Below are positions 49,037-61,327 of a DNA stretch of 64,000 nt, piece by piece. The notes beneath the pieces are model-generated. The model saw nothing but the letters and a program-made list of their open reading frames with translations, made no database searches and had not been told where the DNA came from. Origin of the DNA: Paragordius varius (lineage: Eukaryota; Nematomorpha). The stretch covers positions 6,138,001 to 6,202,000 of the forward strand of contig OZ176057.1 in assembly GCA_964247055.1 (NCBI GenBank), in the 5' to 3' direction. The translations under genes were made by a program, and so were the position numbers. Numbering within the stretch: the stretch's first letter is position 1; each line of letters opens with the position of its first letter.

Positions 49037-49169
49037 GTAAAAAGAAAATGCGTGGGTCTCGGCCTGCTACGCAGCCCGAGGAAGTCCTGCGGACTTCTTT
49101 AAGGAAATGAACCAACTCCAATCCCTCACCCTAACCCTAGCCCACAAACTCGAAACCTTACATAAACTA
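49037..49169 (+). repeat. Telomere-like block (inverted copy)
   Basis: Reverse complement of 16590-16722. The second, decayed block is at 48259-48364 on the plus strand. Confidence 0.8.
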
Positions 49170-51111
49170 AGGATTGAAATAATTTACATTTTTTACCATA
49201 TAACCAAATATTTTTATTGGTTTTTTAAATCGTAGTAAAGAATTTGAAATGCCTATTGTTTTAAAATAAGATTTATATTCAGCTTTTTCAGCTAACGGGA
49301 ACTAATTATTAAAAAAGTTGAGGAATTTATTGATATTTTTATCCAACATTGATATCGTGTTTTAGTTAGTTCATGTTATTGTCGTGTGGTTATACATAAT
49401 TATTAAATGAAGAAACTCTTTTGATTGATTTTTGAAAGATTAGTTAATATTTAACCTAAACTGTTGATTCCTGTTTAATTCTAAAGACATTTTCGCATGA
49501 ACGATGTTTTAATTTTAAATAAAATTGTTAGGATTCAACCATTTCTCAATTGAGAATTATTACACTTTTAAAGGTTATTGAATGTTAAGTTAGCCATTCC
49601 CAGATATTCTGTATCGTTCTATGCTATAAAAAAAGTTTAAATTTTGGTTTAATACAGATAACTCTTAATGAAAAACAGATTTTCAGCTTTCTGTTTAAAA
49701 ACTGAAACCAAACTTCTTACCTTAACCCTTATCCCCACAGGACATAACTTATTTTCAATCTTATTTACATATTTTTTTAATTGAATTAAAACAGAATAAT
49801 AACTTATATTTGATTGATTCCCATTTTAAAATTAATATATATATTAGTATAAATTAATAGAGAATTATCATATATTGGTAATTATCGTAAGCACACTTTA
49901 AATATCTTTTACCTAAATAAACTATCTGTGATGATTGATTTTAATGAAATGGAAATCCAAAAAAATCAGAGCTCTTGTTGTTGAAAGCTTATTATATGAT
50001 GTATTTGATTTTAACATTAAATTGATATTAGTTGATTGCACAAAGCATAAAATTAAAATAATTATAAATCTTTTAGATAATAATCTATAAACTTTTTAAA
50101 AACCATCTGCGTTATTTTAGAAAAAAAATTCCAAGATCACTAAATTATGAACCAATATATTAATCAAATTACACAGGTTAAAACTTAAATACCTCTATTA
50201 AAATTTGTTATTTTAATATTGAAACAAATTAGATTAATTAATTAATTAATTAATTTTTGATGATATTAGCCATTTGTGTAATCAAACATTCAAGTATGAA
50301 AATAAATTTAAATTTATCATTTATTATTAATAGAGAGAGGGAGATTGTTAAAATATTATTGCCATATTTTTTTAACATATTTTTCTCTGAATACGATTTA
50401 CATTCTTTATAGGCGCCAGCCAAATAACATTATTATTGTAATAATGAAAAAAGATTTATTTATATATATATGATGGATGGATGGATGCTATATTATAATG
50501 TAATATGTTTTATTGGAATGTGCACATGGGGGGGAGAGGGAATAATAAAATAGAGGCGCCCAAACAATGTTAATGCGCAGTAAAGAAAGGGAGGGAATAA
50601 GTAATATAATACATAATAGGAATAATAAGAGAGGGAAACGAAAGATATGTGAAGAAACATTTTTCCAGAAGGGGGGAGAAAAAGGCGCAAATGCACACAT
50701 TAATTTGATTGGATAAAAAGATTACATATACATTTCGGCCTATATAAAGGGCGAAAATTTTACTTTTTTTGATTTATTTAATTTTTTTTTCCTCGCACAT
50801 TTTTTGAGATCCTGTGGATAGATTGGGTGCATATGCAACTTCCCTTTGCTATACAATGTATTGCCATTACTATCTATATAAAGTAAATTGTTTTTATTTA
50901 ATTATTAGAATACTACCATTGTTAATTGAAAAAAAAGGAAACTGTCCAACCTAATCCTAGAAACAATGTACAATATAACCACCAATTAAAAGACAAATTA
51001 TTGCAAACATGGTTGATATTATACGACTGAAATGATGGGAAAATTCGTTCCAATAAAATTGTAATCATCAAACAATATATGTAAGTTTTGCATGTTTTAT
51101 ATATATATATA

Positions 51112-51295
51112 CAGTATAATTACAAATGCATTGCTGGGTTTGCATTAAAATATTGTCAGATACGATTGATAGTAAAGAACATTTATTGACTTCAACAAGA
51201 AGAATCTTTTCTTGCTATTAGCCTATAATTTAATTGAGAATTCTATCTGGCAAATACATTAACACAAACCCAGTAATATTTTTTTAATTATACTG
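51112..51295. mobile_element. 184-bp MITE (inverted copy)
   Basis: Reverse complement of 14464-14647, flanked by TA. Confidence 0.85.
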
Positions 51296-52158
51296 TAATT
51301 TTCCATTTTTTTTAAAAAAATAAATACATGTTTAATTACTATAGTAATATATTGCTAACAAGTGGGTTTCTTGATCTTTTATAATTTATTTTTTTTTCAT
51401 TTGTTTAAGGAAGATGAAATAAATAGAAAGGTGAACATTTGTTAAAATTATTTAGATGCTTGCCTGTTTTGAAATCTAAAATATCCTTGCAATTTAAAAT
51501 AATTTTACATATTTAGCACTTGGTAAAATATTTTTGTATTGAATTTTTTTCTCTAAAATCATGTAAAAAAATTTTGATAAGGGAGAGGAAATGTTAACAT
51601 ATAAAGGTGTACGTACTTATGTTGTTATTGTGCATGCTTGTCCTATAAAATTTAATTTCTTAACAAATAAATTCATATTATATGGCTTCGCGGGCCGCAT
51701 TAACTAAAATTTTATTAGATATAAAAAATGATGCTGTAGAAACCACTATTTTATTATCATTTTTTGGGAAATTGTCAAAATTCCTTAAAATTCCGTTCAG
51801 AAATTTGTTTAAGATAGTGAATTTCCCTTAAATTTTCTTAAAACTCGTGCAGTCTCAATATTTTGGAGAGCAGCGTGTTGGCCACCTCTCCTCTAAAAAA
51901 TTCCTAGTATTTAAATATGCACAACAAATTGGTTTCTTGGGATTTTCTGACGTTTATTCATTGATATAACGCCTTCTTTTCATGTCTTCTATTTTTTCAT
52001 GCATAAAACTTCTTAAGGTAGTTTAAAAAATAATAAAAATGGTTTTAAAGTTTCGCAAATATATACTAAAATTATTAAAAACTGTTAAAAGTTTGTTAAA
52101 AAAAGTGAGAAATTGTTTAAAAATCAATTAGAAGTTATAAAAATTGGTTAAAGGTTGT

Positions 52159-53119
52159 AAATTTCAAAAATCGGTTAAAATTTCCTTAAAATTTGTTAAA
52201 AATCGGTTAAAGTTTTCTTAAAATTTGCTAAAAATTGGTTAAAGTTACCTTAAAATTTGCTAAAAATCGGTTAAAATTTCCTTAAAATTTGCTAAAAATT
52301 GGTTAAAGTTACCTTAAAATTTGCTAAAAATCGGTTAAAGTATCCTTAAAATTTGCTAAAAATCCGTTAAAGTTTTCTTAAAATTTGCTAAAAATCCATT
52401 AAACTTTTCTTAAAATTTGCTAAAAATCGATTAAAGTTTCCTTAAAATTTGCTAAAAATCGATTAAAGTTTCCTTAAAATTTGCTAATCGGTTAAAGTTT
52501 CCTTAAAATTTGCTAATCGGTTAAAGTTTCCTTAAAATTTGCTAAAAATCGGTTAAAGTTTTCTTAAAATTTGCTAAAAATCGGTTAAAGTTTCCTTAAA
52601 ATTTGCTAAAAATCGGTTAAAGTTTCTTAAAATTTGCTAATCGGTTAAAGTTTTCTTAAAATTTGCTAAAAATCGGTTAAAGTTTCCTTAAAATTTGCTA
52701 AAAATCGGTTAAACATTTCTAAAATCTGCTAATAATCGGTTAAAGTTTCCTTAAAATTTGCTAATCGGTTAAAGTTTCCTTAAAATTTGCTAATCGGTTA
52801 AAGTTTCCTTAAAATTTGCTAAAAATCGGTTAAAGTTTTCTTAAAATTTGCTAAAAATCGGTTAAAATTTGTCTTAAAATTTGCTAAAAATCGGTTAAAG
52901 TTTCCTTAAAATTTGCTAAAAATCGGTTAAAGTTTCCTTAAAATTTGCTAATCGGTTAAAGTTTCCTTAAAATTTGCTAAAAATCGGTTAAAGTTGCCTT
53001 AATATTTGTTAAAAATCGATTAAACTTTTGTTAATATTTGCTAAAAATTTCCTTAAAATCAGTTAAAATATACTTATAATCTGCTAAAAATATACTTATA
53101 ATTAGGTAAAAATTAGTTA
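52159..53119 (-). repeat. Minisatellite S3 (inverted copy)
   Basis: Reverse complement of 12640-13600, same unit number. Confidence 0.94.
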
Positions 53120-53588
53120 AAAATATGCCTATAAATCCAAATGTTGTAGATAATAATAATTGCCTAAAAATCGCAAGTTTTTTGAAAAATGCTTAAATTG
53201 TATATATGACTTCACTCAATTCTACAAAATTGCTTAATAAAATGTCCGCAAATCGGTTTTTTAAATATTTAAACACAAAACATATCATTCATTCTTAAAT
53301 AGCGTTTTTTTGAATTATTATATTGTAATTAATCGTTTATATTTATCAATTTATATATTTATTTTTTTAGAATGTATTGCCTCAATCAATTATTTGCGGA
53401 AAAACTGAAACGAATCATAAATGAATAGATTTTAACTTGATATTTCGGAATTCGGTAATTTTTTTACTGTTTTATAATTCAAATAAGTAATTTATTATTA
53501 TAGTTATATTAAACAGAAATTTTATTTTAAAATATATATTTAACATTATTGAAACCGTTGAATTTTTTAAAATAATTTTAAAAGATTT

Positions 53589-54949
53589 TTAATCAGTTGT
53601 TTTTATTAATCATTGTTTTAGTAATCATTTGTTTTAATTAATCAGTTGTTTTAATTAATCAGTTGTTTTAATTAATCAGTTGTTTTTATTAATCAGTTGT
53701 TTTTATTAATCAGTTGTTTTTATTAATCAGTTGTTTTTATTAATCAGTTGTTTTTATTAATCAGTTGTTTTAAATTGTTTTAAATAATCATTTGTTTTTA
53801 TTAATCAGTTGTTTTAATTAATCAGTTGTTTTAATTAATCAGTTATTTTTATTAATCAGTTGTTATTAATCATTTATTTTATTAACAGTTATTTTTATTC
53901 AACTAGTTATTTTAATTATTCAATTGTTTTTATTAATCAGTTTTAATTAAACAGTTGTTTTTATTAATCAGTTGTTTTTATTCAACTAGTTATTTTAATT
54001 ATTCATTTGTTTTGATTAATCAGTTGTTTTTATTAATCAGTTGTTTAAATTAATCAGTTGTTTAAATTAATCAGTTGTTTTAATTAATCAGTTGTTTTAA
54101 TTAATCAGTTGTTTTAATTAATCAGTTGTTTTAATTAATCAGTTGTTTTAATTAATCAGTTGTTTTAATTAATCAGTTGTTTTTATTAAGCAGTTGTTTT
54201 TATTAATCAGTTGTTTTTATTAATCAGTTGTTTTTATTAATCAGTTGTTTTTATTAATCAGTTGTTTTTATTAATCAGTTGTGTTTATTAATCAGTTGTG
54301 TTTATTAATCAGTTGTTTTTATTAATCAGTTGTTTTTATTAATCAGTTGTTTTTATTAATCAGTTGTTTTTATTAATCAGTTGTTTTTATTAATCAGTTG
54401 TTTTTAATTACAATTGTTTTAATTAATGAGTTGTTTTTATTAATCAGTTGTTTTTATTAATCAGTTGTTTTTATTAATCAGTTGTTTTTATTAATCAGTT
54501 GTGTTTATTAATCATTTGTTTTTATTAATCAGTTGTTTTTATTAATCAGTTGTTTTTATTAATCAGTTGTTTTAATTAATTAGTTGATTTTATTAATCAG
54601 TTGTTTTATTAATCAGTTGATTTTATTAATCAGTTGATTTTATTAATCAGTTGATTTTATTAATCAGTTGATTTTATTAATCAGTTGATTTTATTAATCA
54701 GTTGTATTAATCAGTTGTTTTTATTAATCATTTGTTTTTATTAATCATTTGTTTTTATAAATCAGTTATTTTTATAAATCAGTTGTTTTTATAAATGAGT
54801 TGTTTTTATAAATGAGTTGTTTTTATAAATGAGTTGTTTTTATAAATCAGTTGTTTTTATAAATCAGTTGTTTTTATAAATCAGTTGTTTTTATAAATCA
54901 GTTGTTTTTATAAATCAGTTGTTTTTATTAATCAGTTCTTATAATCAGT
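53589..54949 (-). repeat. Minisatellite S2 (inverted copy)
   Basis: Reverse complement of 10810-12170, same unit number. Confidence 0.95.
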
Positions 54950-54978
54950 TTTTTTTATTATGTTGATTATAATTATAA

Positions 54979-55779
54979 GTTTATCTAAAAACCGCCAAAA
55001 CTATCTAAAAAGTTATATTAAAAACCGAATTAAAAAACCGCTAAAACTCTCTTTAAAACCGCTAAAACATCCTAAAAATGGCTAAAATTTTTAAAATATC
55101 GCTAAAATTCCTTTTAACTCAAAATAATGCGTTTAATTCTCTTAAAATCGCTAAAATTTCCTAAAAACCGCTAAAATTTTATAAAAACCGCTAAAACCTT
55201 ATAAAAACCGCTAAAACCTTATAAAAACCGCTAAAACCTTATAAAAACCGCTAAAACCTTATAAAAACCGCTAAAATTCCTTTTAAATCAAAAAAGTTTG
55301 AAATTCTCTAAAAATTGCTAAAATTTCTTAAAAACCTCTAAAACTTTCTAAAAACCGCTAAAATTCCTTTTAAATAAAAAATGCGTTTGAAATTCTCTAA
55401 AAACCGCTAAAATTTTCTAAAACCGCTTAAACTTTCTAAAAACGCTCCAACCAGCTAAAAGTCTACTTCTTTAGAAATATTCTAAAAACCGGTTACAATT
55501 TAATAACCGGATAACAATGTAATGATAAAACTTCCTTAAAACCGCTAAAACTTTCTTAAAATGCTAAAATTTTTAAAATATAGCTAAAATTCCTTTTAAA
55601 TCAAACAAATGCGCTTGAAATTCTCTTAAAATTGCTAAAAAATTTAAAATCCCTAAAAGTTTTCTAAAAACCACTAAAGCTCTCTAAAAACTTTCAATAT
55701 TGTTTAAAAAGCGTAAATATTCTTTTTAAATCAAAAATGCGCTGAAATTCTTTAAAAAATGGCAAACTTTTTTAAAACC
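54979..55779 (-). repeat. Minisatellite S1 (inverted copy)
   Basis: Reverse complement of 9980-10780, same unit number. Confidence 0.93.
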
Positions 55780-57353
55780 GCAAAATTGTTTTTCTGCAAA
55801 CATATGCCACCTTTTTTTTTATAAATTTTATTATTTTAACCAATTAGCTAGCCATTTTAAATAGCATTTTTATAATATTAATCTCAATATATTGTAACAT
55901 ACTATTTTTTTTGTTTAGAATGTGTGATGTCTTACAGAAGTACGCAGGACTGACTTCAACAAAACTGATGTAGAAATACCTGGAATGTTTTGGGAATTGG
56001 GTAATTATTATTTTATATTTTGTTGATAAATTTTGAATATTATTTAAGTATTTTTGTTAATCCAATTGTTTTGTTTTATAAATTCTGTATAAATCCATAT
56101 TATCATAATCAACTTTTTTTATGTAATTAGCATTTATCACCTGTTTATTAGTTGTTTTTAATCAGTTTGTAATAATTGGTTTTATCTTACAGTTGTTTTC
56201 AATTGGTTAACTTGAGATATTCTAAAGATAGTTGAAATTTTTTTAAAAAGAATATGTAGAGTATGTAGAATATAAATTTTCTATCGTTTGTAAATTTTTT
56301 TTATTTATTATTGTAACATAATATTTAATCCTTAATTATTACATTTTTCTTTAATTTACTGTAGAATGTGTTGTTTATGTAATCAGCAGCCCGAAACGTA
56401 AACGAAGTCTATTGAAAAAGCGTAATTGAATATTATGGATGAACTTGGTAATTAATTATATTTAGATTAAATTTTAGAACAGATTTTTTTACTAGTTTTT
56501 CAACTTTACATTTTTTTCTCAAAATAACTACTTTTTTTAATAAAATTGATGAGTCGATTTTAATGCTCTTTAATTAAAGAATTTAATTTTATTTTTACGT
56601 TTGACAAAGATTACCTGTAGTAATCGAAATATTATAATAAATTTATATAATTTTTGCTGAATTATTGCATATATAATAATATAATTGATTTAATTAATCA
56701 TTTTTTTAATAAATTAACTATTTATAATAAATTTTTGATTTAAAACAAATTAGTTATTTTTATTAAGATATATAATATTGTTCCTTTAATTTTTACCGCA
56801 AAATAACAAAATATCACTTTTTTATAACAAACTTTATAAATTTTTTTAAATAACCATTTTTCTTGATCAGCTGTTTTTTGAATTTGATACCTATAATTAT
56901 TTAATAGTTTCAAGATATTTATTTTTATGTGATTATTTGTTTTGACTTTATATTTTATTTTATTTTTAGGAAACAATATAGTATCCACTTCATTGCTGCC
57001 ATACCAATTAAACTATTTACGTATATATTTTTAGTTACTTTTTACGTTATTAATAACCAATTGTATAAATATTTTTTATTTTTTCCTTATTATTCAGATA
57101 AATCTGTTGTATTAATCAGTTGTTTTAATTAATCAGTTGTTTTAATTAATAAGTTTTATTATTTGTGTTTATTAATTATTTGTATTTAAATGATTATTTA
57201 TCATTAATCAGTTCTTCAGTTGTTTTTATTTATCGTTTGTTTTAATTTATCGTTTGTTTATATCAATCAGTTGTTTTTATAAATCAGTTGTTTTAATAAA
57301 TCTGTTGTTTTTAATTATTATTTGTTTTTAAGAATCAGATGTTTTAATTAATC

Positions 57354-58774
57354 AGGTTTAAAGCACTTTAAGGGTTTCGAGTTTGTGGGCTAGGGTTAGG
57401 GTGAGGGATTGGAGCGCATTTCTATTCTATAAATTTATATAACCTTTTTTTTGACTTTTCTCTTCTAACAAAAAAATGCTCTCTTGATTATATTTGAATA
57501 AAATTTTTAGAAAACTCTTTTTTAACTACATTTATGGTTTCTAGTTTTAAGTTAGGGTCAGGTTCTTAAAGAAGTCCGCAAATTAATTTATATATTGGTT
57601 GTTTGAGGTATTTACGCAAAAACCTCTGACATAGACAGCTGATTTCTTTGAAACTTTTTATTTTTTAGGATAAATTTCATACAATTCTTTTTATTAGGAT
57701 TAAAGTATCACGTGTTTTTGGTGTAATATGAGTCGTTTAAGCTGGTTTAAAATTTAAATTTACAAAACGTCAATGTTAAACTCTAACCTATTACCGCTAA
57801 TACTTGTGAGTAAATCTTTATCTCATTTCTTATGACCCTTTAAAGCTGTTATTATGGTTTTTGAGCAAAATTTATTGATTTAGGTTTAAAGAACTATAAG
57901 GTTTTTCGAGTTTCTGGGCTAGGGTTAGGGTGAGGGGTTGGAGTTGGTTCATTTTCTTAAAGAAGTCCGCAGGACTTCCTCGGTTTCTTTTTAAATTAAA
58001 TCTTTGTCTCAGAATTTTGCAGATTGGTTTAAATGATATTCATAATTATAAAATAGGGAGCACATTATTCTCATTTTTTATAATTTCTGACCTATTTTTT
58101 TTGTTAATTATTTTATCTATAATAATAAAAGACTCTATTTTGTTTGAAAACCAGAGTTTTTTTTAACAGATTATATTACTGATATCTTTATTCAAATACA
58201 GCTGGTTTTAAAAACCTCAATATTTATCTCTAAAACCTATTTTGAGATTTTAAGTTTATATTTCGGTTTTTGAGTAAAATTTTTATCGATCTCGGTTTAA
58301 ACCACTTTAAGGGTTTTGAGTTTGTGGGCTAGAGTTAGGGAGAGGGATTGGAGTTGGTTCATTTATAAATTTATATAACCTAACTAAATCTCTGAATTTC
58401 CTTTTTTTAATGATAGCCATTACTTTGAAATAGGGAGCAGGTCATTTTCTATTTTTTCTGACTTTTCTCTTCTCACAAAAATAGCCTCTCTTTATTAAGG
58501 TTTTTGATTTTTTTAAAAAACTCTTTTTAACTACATTTAGGGTTTCGAGGTTTAAGTTAGGGTAAAGTTCTTAAAAAAGTCGGTAAATTTATTAATGTAT
58601 TGGTTGTTTCAGGTTTTAAGTTCGAACTTTATCACAAACATTTTTAACGCTAATTTTTCCGCTATTATCGCAAAAACCTCTGACATAAACAGCTAATTTC
58701 TTTAAAACTTTAAATTTTTTAGGATAAATTTCATATAATTCTTTTGTTATTTAGGATTAAAGTATTAATAATAT
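57354..58774 (-). repeat. Repeat cluster with telomere-like blocks (inverted copy)
   Basis: Reverse complement of 6985-8405; the palindrome is at 57962-57978. Confidence 0.75.
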
Positions 58775-59227
58775 ATGAAATTAATTAAAATGATGAATTG
58801 ACCCAAAATCATGAGAGCTAACTAGACAAGATACTATATCAAAGAAAATGAATATTTTTTATAAATAAATAAAAACAATTTTATAGATTCTGAAACTATC
58901 TAAATAATCTCAACAACGATAAATGAATATTCAAAAATGATACAAAAACTGGATATAACAAATTGACAGAAAATCAAGAATAACTCAAGACTAGACAAGA
59001 ATGATATTTTTAATATTAAATAATAATATTTGTTAATAAATAATCCTGATTTTATTATGATTTTTTGATTAAAAAAAAATTAAAAAATATAAATAAATAT
59101 ATATAACCCCCCCCCCCCCCCCCAAAGGGCGAGAAAAAAAATTAAAAAATATTCTAAGTCCAAAATTTTATTTTGAGCGTCCGGGAGTAAGAGTGCTCAA
59201 AATACAATTTTGGACTTGCGGGCCTGC

Positions 59228-59424
59228 AACAAACTCTCATTATACTTGTGGAGAGTTTTTGCGCCAACTCTCTAATGGGAGAAATAAATGCTCCTTAACA
59301 CAAGTAAGGAAAAAAACTCTTTCAAACGAGCTCATTTTCCCCACCCTTGTAAAGGAGGATTTATTCCTCCCATTAGAGAGTCATTTGGCCCAAAAACTCT
59401 CCACAAGTATAATGAGAGTTTGTT
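59228..59424. repeat. 197-bp imperfect inverted repeat (end of inverted copy)
   Basis: Reverse complement of 6338-6534, lying 140 bp before the identity switch at the array border. Confidence 0.85.
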
Positions 59425-59841
59425 GTGCAATCATCCCCAATGAGATACTTGAGTGCGTCTTGCCATCCATCAGCTCCAGGCACGATTTGCCTTCTCCCCA
59501 TCTGGACATTCCCAAGAGCTTCATCCCAACAGATCTCTCCTCCCCAATGTGCCAAAGTCCATCAACACCTAAAAATTAAGATTACCTCGCAATAAGTAGG
59601 TTCCTCTTCCAGTGTCGCTCCATCAATCGTCAAGACCCAAATCGCCAGCATTTGATGTGTCTAGGGCTTCTAGATTCCCCAATATACGCTTTTCTAGCAG
59701 AGTTTCCATTACACCTAAATGATAGATTTACCTCATAAAAGATCCCTTCAGTTCGTTCCTTGATTCGCGTAACAATCCTTGGTTGCTTGTCTTGAATCAC
59801 GTCCCCATCCCTGGTTGCCATTGGAGAAGAAGGCCTAAAGC
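59425..59841 (-). other. GC-richer gene-like segment crossing the array border
   Basis: This is the same segment, but identity to the array is complete only up to about 59562 and drops to roughly nine in ten bases beyond it. The open frame MATRDGDVIQDKQPRIVTRI (59630-59821) is longer here than in the array. Both 17-nt intron-like pieces keep their length. Confidence 0.45.
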
Positions 59842-60473
59842 CTTCAAATTGGATTTTTCAATCAGCATTGACATATAATTTTTTTTCTGATTGCAATCAT
59901 AGGTGCTCAAACCACTCAATAAATCTATATATGTACCCTTCTGTTCTAAATTCCAAATTACATAAACTAACAATTTTGTGAACACTTAAGCTTGTCCTTA
60001 CATCTTCTTTTTAACTAATTTTGATTTTCATTATTAGCTCAATTCTATGTTATATGCTCTCTTTATCTATTAAATCAGCGGAATTGGTTGGAATATGCCA
60101 ATATATTTTATATGGGGTGCTATATAATTAATGTATCGCCTGCATATATAGGATATATTAAATTTTGCACATGGAATGCACAAATTCATTTGATTCATCT
60201 GATTATCACTACGATTATACCGATGTCATTGTCAATTCAAAGTTATTCCACATTATCAAATACATAATAAATGGATATCATGTCATTTTACTTCAAAATA
60301 TTCCTAAGATGTGGGATATATAATTTGGGAACACCAATTACGCAAAAATATTGTTGTGCAAATCGCTGATTTTGACTTACAAACTTGCACAGTATATTAA
60401 ATTATAAATTTAATTTAGGTTGACGTGTACATAGATGCTGGAAGACGATACGATTTATCAAGGGAGATATTAA

Positions 60474-60716
60474 CAGTTCTACACTTGTATTAACCAAAGT
60501 GTTTCTATTGATCGATTAAGGGATCATACCATAGACTCATCACTAACTGAAAATAGTAATGATATTCTCAGTAATAATAAAAAAGATCAGACGCCTTTTA
60601 TACAGCACCCTACACTGTGTCGAGATATAGGTTGGCAATTGGTAAACCAAAGCCCCGGCAATAAACTAAAACTATTTTTTTTCATAGTTCTTTTATTATT
60701 CTACAAAGCAGTGTAA
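60474..60716 (+). CDS. Possible upstream alkaline phosphatase exon in the flank
   Basis: An open frame of about 80 codons contains PTLCRDIGWQLV followed by NQSPGNKLK. This resembles the ALP segment just before the conserved GGGR motif (human SCKDIATQLI). It would belong upstream of exon a, and nothing like it is in the 19.4-kb unit. The likely exon core is about 60576-60688. No GT donor follows NKLK directly (the sequence is ctattt), so if this is an ALP exon its donor may be lost. It lies where the unit has exons a and b; shared sequence ends at the motif catagatgct in both versions. Family assignment rests on about 20 residues. Confidence 0.45.
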   Translation, partial: QFYTCINQSVSIDRLRDHTIDSSLTENSNDILSNNKKDQTPFIQHPTLCRDIGWQLVNQSPGNKLKLFFFIVLLLFYKAV

Positions 60717-61300
60717 AATTGGATATAATGTATGGTATATTTACCGTAAAAATTAAAATTATAAAAGAGATAATATTTTTAAAAACCAACCATACTTTTT
60801 GATTCTTGATTTATATAAATATAACTCATGGTTTTATACTGCAAAGTTGAAATTCATAAGTATATCGGTAAAACAATCAATTATATATTTAACAATTGTA
60901 GTTTTATAATTAAAAATTAAGGTTTAAAAAAGTATGTTGTTGTGTTTTAAAAAATATTGGCCTTTATATTTTAAAGTTTTATCCGTATAAATTCAATTTT
61001 ACTGTAATTTAAACAATATTTTTCTATTTTTAGAAAAGAGCAGTACCTGTGACATTTAATACATAGTATTAATGGATAATTATTTTAATTAAAAGTGAAA
61101 CTGTTTTATTATTAAACTTAATCATTGGAGATAAAACCAAAAAAGCAACACTTTTTTTGAAACCGCAATCAAAAACAGTTTTAATTACGACCTCTCCTTT
61201 TTTATCACATAAATATAAGAAGATTGATTTAAAACGATTTGTTTAATATTATATCCAAACTTAAAACCTTAATATTTATGCCTTTTTTCATCTTGTTTTA
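60717..61300. other. Flank-specific non-coding stretch
   Basis: AT-rich sequence with no counterpart at the same place in the unit, apart from two copies of the intronic repeat family. ALP exons a and b would be expected in this region and are not there. Confidence 0.6.
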
Positions 61301-61327
61301 AAACTTTTTATTTGCCTTAAATGTTAG

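Larger units (their letters stand above)
53371..56447 (+). other. Exon-like cassettes C3-C1 (inverted copy)
   Basis: C3 is at 53371-53454, C2 at 55919-56000 and C1 at 56365-56447, here on the plus strand in transcript order. The three acceptors and three donors can be read directly. Confidence 0.4.
39922..59562 (-). repeat. Inverted unit copy, slightly more than one period
   Basis: This is the reverse complement of unit 6444 to 1 (39922-46365), then unit 19393 down to about 6200 (46366-59562), so about 250 bp of unit is passed twice. The wrap from unit 1 to 19393 inside this contig independently confirms head-to-tail repetition. It begins about 8 bp from the dyad centre of the 197-bp inverted repeat. 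Identity to the other copies is near complete until about 59562. Its C run (59107-59123) is 17 long against 14 elsewhere. Confidence 0.95.

Noticed and set aside
60421-60490. Peptide VDVYIDAGRRYDL as the ALP GGGRKY exon
   Set aside because: The resemblance is short, the order relative to the RDIGWQLV segment is the reverse of the ALP order, and the array version diverges after VDVCIDA.
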